Shown one piece after another: positions 1 through 5,580 of a stretch of 15,278 bases of DNA. The notes below the pieces were generated by a model, which was not told the origin of the DNA, did not search any database, and saw only the letters and a program-made list of their open reading frames with translations. How positions within the stretch are numbered: position 1 is the stretch's first letter; the number at the start of each line of letters is the position of its first letter. A program made the translations under genes and the position numbers. This stretch comes from Bacteroidales bacterium UBA5342 (GTDB lineage: Bacteria; Bacteroidota; Bacteroidia; Bacteroidales; UBA5342): positions 1 to 15,278 of the forward strand of contig DHQI01000105.1 of the NCBI GenBank assembly GCA_002408065.1. The letters run 5' to 3'.

Positions 1-19
1 CAGGGGCAACGCATCAAAT
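1..19 (+). repeat. Terminal inverted repeat of the ISAs1 element (transposase 3' side)
   Basis: Begins CAGGGGCAACG. It matches the reverse complement of 1301-1319 at 15 of 19 positions, with mismatches at repeat positions 6, 7, 12 and 19. It lies just past the transposase stop codon and coincides with the first base of the window. Confidence 0.8.
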
Positions 20-1114
20 ATCTATAATTTTTGTTAAAAATTCATCATCCCAAGCGGCCTTTAGTCTCATTGTTTTCAAGCTCATTCCTTTTTGCTTCTT
101 TTTGTTTAGCATGTTTAGAGCCATCTTTTCAAGAATGGCAAAATTCTGTGCAGCATACTTATTTCTTTTTCTGCAATAATCTTCTCCAAAAGTCATATCT
201 AAAACCCAATGTAAGGAGTTTTCGACTCCCCAGTGCTTTCTTACATTAGTATTAAATTGCTCTGCTGATGCTTTTAAACTGCTGATATAAAAACGCACTT
301 CATTACTAATTATGCCATTTATCTCTCTCGTAGCATCAATACGCACCAAGGTTTTAAGCTCTTCCCAGTTCTCTTTAGAGGATATATCCTTTAAATTATC
401 AATTATTTCACATTTCCGTGTTTCTATTCTACCATGACTCTTCTCTATAGTCTGGTGAGAGTCTGCAATTTTTCTTATCGCAAAAGCGCATTCAACCTCT
501 TCTTTTATAGTTTGTTGATTACCCTTTAACGCCAACAGATAATCGCCTTCTGATTTCACAATTTGCTTAGCAATCTCTTTTTGACATCCCATAGCGTCTA
601 TGGTTATCAAACTGTCTTTTATGTCAAGAAGCTTTAGTAACTCAGGTATAGCAGTGATTTCATTGGACTTTTCCTCTGTTTTCACCTGTCCTAAAACAAG
701 GCTATTGTCGTTAGACCAAGCACTAACAATATGAACGGCAGGAATATTATGAAATGTATCTTTACTCCTTCGTATCGTTTTGCCATCAATGGCTATCACA
801 TCTTTCTTTATTCGCGTGTCTTTTATTGTATTAGTCCAAGACGTAAAGAAGTGCTGAAAACTTCTAGGGCTAATGCTGGAGATCACTCGATTAAATGTGT
901 CGTGAGAAGGAATGCCATCGGGTAATTGTAGAAGTTTAGACAAAAAACGCTTCTTGCTTTTTCCAAATTCTTCTATCCCATTCCAAGATTCTGCTCCACA
1001 GAGAATTGCTATTACAGCTATAACAACTATGTCAACCATAAGATGACTACTACGATTTTGAACTCGAGGATCACCAATTATTCTGGCTTTTTTTACTATT
1101 GATATTTCTTCCAT
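14..1114 (-). CDS. ISAs1-family DDE transposase
   Basis: Transposase of 366 aa, normal length for the family, which cuts and rejoins the element's ends in the cytoplasm. The N-terminal part (about residues 1-90) is the helical domain found before the catalytic core in this family. The core shows the first Asp in IAIDGKTIR (D110), the second in ITIDAMGCQ (D173), and the Glu in HWGVENSLHW (E299). A conserved HGRIETR block lies at 228-234, and LALKGNQ follows the second Asp. No frameshift or internal stop is visible. The ATG at 1114 directly abuts a hairpin (1115-1144) that may limit translation. The coding region looks more AT-rich than the neighbouring tkt gene, fitting a mobile origin. Family assignment is secure; activity is inferred from intact motifs. 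Confidence 0.95.
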   Translation of the reverse strand: MEEISIVKKARIIGDPRVQNRSSHLMVDIVVIAVIAILCGAESWNGIEEFGKSKKRFLSKLLQLPDGIPSHDTFNRVISSISPRSFQHFFTSWTNTIKDTRIKKDVIAIDGKTIRRSKDTFHNIPAVHIVSAWSNDNSLVLGQVKTEEKSNEITAIPELLKLLDIKDSLITIDAMGCQKEIAKQIVKSEGDYLLALKGNQQTIKEEVECAFAIRKIADSHQTIEKSHGRIETRKCEIIDNLKDISSKENWEELKTLVRIDATREINGIISNEVRFYISSLKASAEQFNTNVRKHWGVENSLHWVLDMTFGEDYCRKRNKYAAQNFAILEKMALNMLNKKKQKGMSLKTMRLKAAWDDEFLTKIIDI

Positions 1115-1144
1115 CTTCTTTGTGTTTTGTTGAAAACAAAGAAG
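1115..1144 (-). promoter_or_regulatory. Hairpin directly upstream of the transposase start codon
   Basis: Arms CTTCTTT (1115-1121) and AAAGAAG (1138-1144) pair, with an inner GTTTT (1124-1128) / AAAAC (1133-1137) stem, a GTTG loop and a 2-nt bulge: 12 bp in total. In the transposase mRNA the stem ends on the base before AUG, so the ribosome landing site would be double-stranded. Several other IS families use such structures to block translation of read-through transcripts; that role here is inferred. Confidence 0.55.
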
Positions 1145-1300
1145 GTAAATATTCTTTTAAAACCAATACTAAACCTTAAATATCAAAAACATAGTTAATA
1201 TCTTGTTGAATAGTGGAGTATTTTTTTATTCAAGCCTCAGAACCGGGAATCTTATTAACATCCCAATGCGAAAATGTTAATATAACCTTTATTTTTTAGC

Positions 1301-1319
1301 TTTTGATACGTTAGCCCTG
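1301..1319 (-). repeat. Terminal inverted repeat of the ISAs1 element (transposase 5' side)
   Basis: Read on the minus strand it begins CAGGGCTAACG and pairs with 1-19 at 15 of 19 positions. It marks the junction with host DNA at 1319/1320. Confidence 0.8.
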
Positions 1320-1402
1320 GGATTAAGAATGATTCTTACGTAAATAGATTATTTCATTTGTAACTATTATGGCAGAGTAAGGTATTGCCATCTTTTTTTG
1401 AT

Positions 1403-1434
1403 AAAAAAAAGAAAGGCAGCCAAACGGCCACCTT
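1403..1434 (-). terminator. Intrinsic terminator of tkt
   Basis: Read on the minus strand, arms AAGGTGGCC (1434-1426) and GGCTGCCTT (1421-1413) form a 9-bp stem, with two G-T wobbles and a 4-nt loop. A TC dinucleotide and eight T residues follow (1410-1403). It lies about 50 bp after the tkt stop codon and outside the IS, so tkt keeps its own transcription end. Confidence 0.85.
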
Positions 1435-1486
1435 CCAAAGAATCTTTTAAAGAAACAGACGTCGTATGCCCGACATCAATTCTTTT

Positions 1487-3502
1487 TTATAACATTGCTA
1501 CTACTTGTTCGTAGACATTCTCGGCATTGTAACCCAATTTCTCATCCAACACACCAGCAGGTGCAGAGAAACCGAATGATTCCAATCCCCAGATTTTGGC
1601 TTTATCGCCTACCAGTGTACGAAGGGTGTCAGGCAAACCTGCTGTCATAGCAAAAACAGGCAAGTCAGCAGGGATTACTTCGGCTTGGTAAGCTTCTTCC
1701 TGTGTACGGAAAAGGCCTTCAGAGATAGCTGACACTAACTGTACCTTAATACCTTTGCGCTCACGTAATAATTCTGCTCCTGCAGCCAAAGTGCTTACCT
1801 CCGAACCGCTGGCGACCAAAAGGATTTCAGGATTCTCATCTTTAGATACAATGTAGGCTCCTTTCTCAGCTTGCTTAGCTGTAGCGTAAGAGCTGTTTGG
1901 TAAGTTAGCCACACCCTGACGGGTAAAAATCAATCCTGTTGGGGTAGTGGTGTTGTTCATAGCCATTTCCCATGCCACAGTCGTTTCGTTTGCATCGCCA
2001 GGGCGAAGCACCAACATAGCGTTTTTGTGAGAATGGTTTTGCAGTTTTTCCATCAAACGTAATTGAAACTCGTGTTCAACTGGCTGGTGGGTAGGACCAT
2101 CTTCTCCTACGCGGAAGGCATCGTGTGTCCAGATATATTTTACTGGAAGTTCCATCAGTGCAGAAAGGCGCACGGCTGGCTTCATGTAATCAGAGAACAC
2201 AAAGAAAGTGCCACAAGCTGGAATTACACCTCCGTGTAAGGCCATACCATTAGCGAGACAAGCCATCGTCAATTCACAAACACCAGCTTGTAGGAACTGT
2301 CCGCTAAAATCTCCTTTTGTAAAGGCGCTTGTTTTTTTCAAGAAACCGTCTGTTTTGTCTGAGTTAGCAAGGTCGGCAGACATCACGATCATATTTTCTA
2401 CGTTTTCGGCCATAAAACCTAAAACGGCTGCAGATGCAGCACGTGTAGCAGAGCTGGCTTTTTGTTCGATAGAGGCGTAGTCCAGCTCAGGAGCTTCACC
2501 GCTAAGGAAGTTTTCCAGTTTTGCAGCCAATTCGGCATTGTCAGCAGCCCAAGCTTCAAATTCCGCTTTTTTAGTGGCTACATATTCCGCTTTTTTAGCA
2601 TTTGCCTCAGTATAGAGAGCTTCCGTTTCAGGGAAGACAACAAATGGATTTTCAGCATCACCTCCCAGGTTAGCTACTGTTTTTGCAAAGTCAGCTCCAG
2701 CAGCAGAGATAGGCTGTCCGTGAGTAGAGCACTGACGTTCGAAGCTTTCGCCTTCTGGTGTCAGACAACCTTTACCCATAACTGTTTTACCAATGATAAG
2801 TGTTGGTTTTTCTGTTTCTGCATTAGCCTCGGTAAGTGCCGCACGGATAGCCTCAGCATCGTTACCATCAATGGTTATCGTTTTCCAGCCCCAAGCTTCG
2901 TATTTAGCCGCTGTGTTTTCAATTGTTACCGCATCTGTTTCAGTAGACAGCTGAATGTCGTTTGAATCATAAAACATGATCAGGTTGCTAAGTCCCAAGT
3001 AGCCTGCGATACGGCCTGCACCTTGTGAGATTTCTTCCTGCACACCACCATCAGAGATGAAAGCATAGGTTTTGTGTGACATCCACTCGCCAAAACGAGC
3101 TGCCATAAAGCGCTCGGCTACTGCGGCACCAACAGCCATCGTGTGACCTTGACCAAGAGGTCCGGAGGTGTTTTCTACGCCACGTGCAAAGTCTACCTCG
3201 GGGTGACCGGGAGTCACAGAACCCCATTGGCGGAAATTAGCCAGATCCTCCATAGAATAAGTGCCGCTCAAAGCCAACACAGAGTAAAGCATTGGTGACA
3301 TATGACCCGGATCTAAAAAGAAACGATCGCGAAATGCCCAGGTTCTGTCGGCAGGGTCATAGTTCAGAAATTCCGTAAAAAGTACATTGACAAAATCGGC
3401 GCCGCCCATTGCTCCTCCGGGATGGCCTGATTTTGACTTCTCTACCATTGCAGCAGACAAAATGCGAATATTGTCAGCAGCTTTGTTTGTGTTGTTGCTC
3501 AT
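1487..3502 (-). CDS. tkt: Transketolase
   Basis: Thiamine-diphosphate enzyme of the non-oxidative pentose phosphate pathway. It moves two-carbon ketol units between sugar phosphates (xylulose-5-phosphate to ribose-5-phosphate or erythrose-4-phosphate) in the cytosol. At 671 aa it is full length. The N-terminal cofactor domain shows GHPGG (26-30), LDPGH (63-67), GPLGQGH (114-120), and the metal/diphosphate site SDGG...NDIQ (150-184). The pyrimidine domain has the catalytic Glu in GVCE (E410) and GEDGPTHQPVEH (467-478); the usual C-terminal domain follows. The gene appears to stand alone: a promoter-like TAACTTTG lies upstream and an intrinsic terminator follows. It is transcribed divergently from the envelope genes at 3922. 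It looks GC-richer than those genes, as expected for a highly expressed core gene. Confidence 0.97.
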   Translation of the reverse strand: MSNNTNKAADNIRILSAAMVEKSKSGHPGGAMGGADFVNVLFTEFLNYDPADRTWAFRDRFFLDPGHMSPMLYSVLALSGTYSMEDLANFRQWGSVTPGHPEVDFARGVENTSGPLGQGHTMAVGAAVAERFMAARFGEWMSHKTYAFISDGGVQEEISQGAGRIAGYLGLSNLIMFYDSNDIQLSTETDAVTIENTAAKYEAWGWKTITIDGNDAEAIRAALTEANAETEKPTLIIGKTVMGKGCLTPEGESFERQCSTHGQPISAAGADFAKTVANLGGDAENPFVVFPETEALYTEANAKKAEYVATKKAEFEAWAADNAELAAKLENFLSGEAPELDYASIEQKASSATRAASAAVLGFMAENVENMIVMSADLANSDKTDGFLKKTSAFTKGDFSGQFLQAGVCELTMACLANGMALHGGVIPACGTFFVFSDYMKPAVRLSALMELPVKYIWTHDAFRVGEDGPTHQPVEHEFQLRLMEKLQNHSHKNAMLVLRPGDANETTVAWEMAMNNTTTPTGLIFTRQGVANLPNSSYATAKQAEKGAYIVSKDENPEILLVASGSEVSTLAAGAELLRERKGIKVQLVSAISEGLFRTQEEAYQAEVIPADLPVFAMTAGLPDTLRTLVGDKAKIWGLESFGFSAPAGVLDEKLGYNAENVYEQVVAML

Positions 3503-3546
3503 CAGTTTTTATTGATTTAAATATTGAAAATTATTAGCAAGACGCG

Positions 3547-3554
3547 CAAAGTTA
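3547..3554 (-). promoter_or_regulatory. Putative -7 element of the tkt promoter
   Basis: Minus-strand TAACTTTG fits the Bacteroidota -7 consensus TAnnTTTG and would give a leader of about 40 nt before the tkt ATG. The -33 region at the right distance has only a partial match (GATG instead of TTTG). Confidence 0.5.
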
Positions 3555-3615
3555 AAATTTATCTCTTAAAAAACATCTTTTTTTAAAATTAATTAATAAA
3601 ACATTATCTTTTACA

Positions 3616-3628
3616 TGTAAATACAAGT
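3616..3628 (+). repeat. 13-bp direct repeat TGTAAATACAAGT, copy 1
   Basis: Identical to 3714-3726, 98 bp away. Its core TGT-AAAT-ACA is dyad symmetric, as operator half-sites often are. This copy lies roughly 40 bp upstream of the expected tkt -33 position. Regulatory role inferred. Confidence 0.5.
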
Positions 3629-3713
3629 GTGAGGAAGTGAATGCATATATATATTATATATAGTATATAATTATAGTTTTAGCTGTTCCGATATTCTTTT
3701 AAAGTGTTCTGCT

Positions 3714-3726
3714 TGTAAATACAAGT
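3714..3726 (+). repeat. 13-bp direct repeat TGTAAATACAAGT, copy 2
   Basis: Second exact copy, here inside a longer dyad CTTGT-AAAT-ACAAG (3712-3725). It ends 8 bp before the -33 element of the envelope-operon promoter, a usual place for an activator site. Confidence 0.5.
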
Positions 3727-3734
3727 AAAAAATT

Positions 3735-3766
3735 TTTGACATCATAATATATTATGATTATTTTTG
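3735..3766 (+). promoter_or_regulatory. Bacteroidota-type promoter of the envelope operon with a palindromic spacer
   Basis: TTTG (3735-3738) and TATTTTTG (3759-3766) match the Bacteroidota -33 (TTTG) and -7 (TAnnTTTG) elements with a 20-nt spacer, the best promoter match in the window. Eighteen of the 20 spacer bases (3741-3758) are a perfect palindrome, ATCATAATA followed by TATTATGAT, so a dimeric regulator bound there would sit between the two sigma contacts. Transcription should start near 3770-3773, giving a leader of about 150 nt. Confidence 0.65.
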
Positions 3767-3772
3767 GCAAAT

Positions 3773-3800
3773 GAAACAATACCAACCCTTTAATTGTTTC
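3773..3800 (+). promoter_or_regulatory. Possible 5'-terminal stem-loop of the envelope-operon mRNA
   Basis: GAAACAAT (3773-3780) and ATTGTTTC (3793-3800) are exact inverted repeats around a 12-nt loop. From the promoter position this hairpin would sit within a few bases of the 5' end of the transcript, where such stems can protect mRNA. Both the start site and the function are inferred. Confidence 0.4.
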
Positions 3801-3864
3801 TAAGCCAACACCAATATCTTACCGCGAAAGGCTGTGCTTTTTTGAGCCGTTTTAAAATTTTACC

Positions 3865-3890
3865 GTACTACTGATTAGTGCCTTTTTTTT
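3865..3890 (+). terminator. Weak terminator-like hairpin in the leader (possible attenuator)
   Basis: GTACTA (3865-3870) pairs with TAGTGC (3876-3881), one pair being a wobble, around the loop CTGAT. One C and then eight T residues follow (3883-3890). It lies 31 nt before the first start codon of the operon. The stem is short and weak, so it may be incidental; if real it would reduce read-through into the envelope genes. Confidence 0.35.
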
Positions 3891-3921
3891 ATATTATTTT
3901 ATAGACCAATCTAAAAACCAA

Positions 3922-5541
3922 ATGATTATGAAAATGCATCTTTTCAGCATTTGCATGCTGATACTAATATTTACATCTAAACTTTTCGCTCAGAAAGATG
4001 TAGAGATAGACTATAAGGTCTATGCGCAGGTAGCGGACTTGAGTAAGGAGGAAGTCAAAAGCTTGAAAACTGCTGATGAAATTTATTACTCAGACGACGT
4101 GAACCGACACAAAAAAGCCTTGCCTGTGTATTTAGGGGTATTGCGCGATACCCTGGATTATGATCCTTTGCTATGGCGTGTCGCCATGTGTTACCTCTAT
4201 TCTGAGCAAAAACCGAAAGCAATTAATTATATTCTACGTTGTAATGAGGGCTTTAATCCGCTGTATTATTTCTATTTAGCAAAAGCTTATCATTTTGATA
4301 ATCAATTTGAAAAAGCCAAAAGAAATTATGCTTTTTTTGCTGAAAATGCTGATGCAGAGCAGCAAAAACTCTTATTTAAAACTTTTAATGTAAAAGCTAA
4401 AGATTATGATTTTGCCCAAGTGATGGCGGAATTAATGACTGCTTGTGATGTGGCTTTAGAGGAGGTCGACGACACTATTCAACTGCATTTTGAAAACATA
4501 AAAATAGCCAATAGTTCAAGGAATGAGATATATCCTGTCTTTTTAAATAAAGAAAGAACCTTGTTGTTTTCGTCTGATAAGATTACCAACCCCAAGCTTA
4601 CAGAGAGCAATTTTGTTATCTATGAAGCTGTTTATGACAGCATGATGTCTGTTGTTTCTTTTCCTAAGGTTTCGCCGCGTTATCCCAAAGATGATACCGA
4701 TAATATGATACCTCTACCTTATTATGAGTTTGGGGATGGTGTTTTGTATCAATCAATGGAGGAGGGAGGCATTATGATGGCCCGACGCAAAGGTAAAAAA
4801 TTGATAGGGGAAGAGTTACCCAAGCTTAACTCATCTGCTCAGGAAAATAATGCTTGCTATATCGATGATGGAGTTTTGGTTTTTTCTTCCGATCGTGACC
4901 ATAAAAATGGTGAGACGGATATGTATCTGTCAGTAAAAAGTAGTATCGGCAAGTGGGGTAAGGCCACTAATCTGGGCACCAGTATTAACTCTGAAGCAAA
5001 TGATGAAGTCGTTGGCTTTTATGATGGAGAGCTTTATTTTAGTTCTGACCGTAAAGGCGGCTTAGGGGCCTATGATGTATACAAGGTAGCTTATTTTGGA
5101 GAGAATAGTTGGGGAGAGGTTCAGAATATGGGTTATCCTATTAATACTGCCGATAACGATATGGGCTATTTGCCGGTTGATGACAAATATGCTTTCTATT
5201 TTGGTGTAAGGCCTGACGGGCTAGGGGGTACCGATATTTATAAGGTGACACAAGGTGAATGGTTGCTGAAGGACACGACAGTTATCGATACTGTAATAGT
5301 GGATAGCGTGGTATTGGATATTATGACTCCTGACAGCCTTTTGCTGCTTCCGGATTCTATGGCATTAGTAGCGGATTCTTTGATTGTGAGTCTGGACTCT
5401 ATGGCACAAGTTGTCGACTCATTGATTATTAATCCGGACTCTATGAGTGTTGTTACTGATACCTCATCTTTTATGGTATCAGATAAGGAGCTTGATGTGA
5501 TAGATGCTCCAATAGATACGTTAATCAGCCAGCCGGAATAA
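3922..5541 (+). CDS. Secreted TPR / PD40 (WD40-like) envelope protein with a repetitive Asp-Ser tail
   Basis: Protein of 539 aa with a signal peptide (hydrophobic core about residues 5-20, cleavage probably after FAQ near 24), so it is probably periplasmic. Residues about 45-165 look like TPR helices, with stretches such as PLLWRVAMCYLYSEQ and YYFYLAKAYHFDNQFEKAKRNY. Residues about 200-445 carry PD40 propeller repeats, seen as LLFSSDK, LVFSSDRDHKNGETDMY, LYFSSDRKGGLGAYDVY and GLGGTDIY. The same TPR+PD40 order occurs in OmpA-type proteins such as PorE of type IX secretion, but here the C-terminal OmpA peptidoglycan-binding domain is missing. It is replaced by Asp-Thr/Asp-Ser repeats (about 451-512). 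First gene of a three-gene plus-strand unit, 39 bp before the lipoprotein gene. ATGs at 3928 and 3934 could also be starts. Function unknown; a scaffold or sensor role beside the barrel is inferred. Confidence 0.85.
   Translation: MIMKMHLFSICMLILIFTSKLFAQKDVEIDYKVYAQVADLSKEEVKSLKTADEIYYSDDVNRHKKALPVYLGVLRDTLDYDPLLWRVAMCYLYSEQKPKAINYILRCNEGFNPLYYFYLAKAYHFDNQFEKAKRNYAFFAENADAEQQKLLFKTFNVKAKDYDFAQVMAELMTACDVALEEVDDTIQLHFENIKIANSSRNEIYPVFLNKERTLLFSSDKITNPKLTESNFVIYEAVYDSMMSVVSFPKVSPRYPKDDTDNMIPLPYYEFGDGVLYQSMEEGGIMMARRKGKKLIGEELPKLNSSAQENNACYIDDGVLVFSSDRDHKNGETDMYLSVKSSIGKWGKATNLGTSINSEANDEVVGFYDGELYFSSDRKGGLGAYDVYKVAYFGENSWGEVQNMGYPINTADNDMGYLPVDDKYAFYFGVRPDGLGGTDIYKVTQGEWLLKDTTVIDTVIVDSVVLDIMTPDSLLLLPDSMALVADSLIVSLDSMAQVVDSLIINPDSMSVVTDTSSFMVSDKELDVIDAPIDTLISQPE
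5353..5448 (+). repeat. 42-bp tandem coding repeat (Asp-Ser heptads)
   Basis: Two diverged 42-bp units (5353-5394 and 5395-5436) and the start of a third encode alternating DSM....DSL.... segments. At protein level, six 7-residue units of the form D-S-(L/M)-x4 run from residue 471 to 512. A shorter 5-residue Asp-Thr/Asp-Ser pattern precedes them (about 451-470). Confidence 0.7.
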
Positions 5542-5580
5542 GGTGGCCATTTAGTTCGATAAATACTAAAAAATATAGAT

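Larger units (their letters stand above)
1..1319 (-). mobile_element. ISAs1-family insertion sequence, apparently complete
   Basis: A single transposase gene is bracketed by imperfect terminal inverted repeats at 1-19 and 1301-1319, both with CAGGG-type tips as is usual in ISAs1 elements. The resulting length of 1319 bp is normal for the family. The transposase is full length with all catalytic residues, so the copy could be active. The left flank lies outside the window, so the target-site duplication (8-10 bp in this family) cannot be checked. The insertion lies about 80 bp beyond the tkt terminator stem, where it should do little harm to that gene. Confidence 0.88.
3503..3921. other. AT-rich divergent intergenic region between tkt and the envelope operon
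   Basis: No convincing coding sequence is present. It holds the tkt promoter-like site, a run of alternating A/T (about 3643-3675), two copies of a 13-bp motif (3616 and 3714), the promoter with a palindromic spacer (3735-3766), and the leader of the envelope operon with three possible hairpins (3773-3800, 3830-3848, 3865-3890). Confidence 0.7.

Noticed and set aside
1206..1233. TTGAATA/TATTCAA inverted repeat inside the IS, as a terminator or second IS end
   Set aside because: Arms are only 7 bp with a 14-nt loop, no T tract follows, and it does not resemble the terminal repeats.
2462..2965. Open frame of 167 codons on the plus strand inside the tkt gene
   Set aside because: Low-complexity, Phe/Ser-rich translation fully antisense to a highly conserved gene; a codon-bias shadow.
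3640..3676. Alternating A/T stretch as a replication origin, given dnaB nearby
   Set aside because: No DnaA boxes seen; dnaB is far away and is not a reliable origin marker. Likely ordinary AT-rich promoter DNA.
3922..5541. Type IX secretion protein PorE
   Set aside because: The TPR+PD40 order fits, but the required C-terminal OmpA-like domain is absent and no other type IX core gene is in the window.
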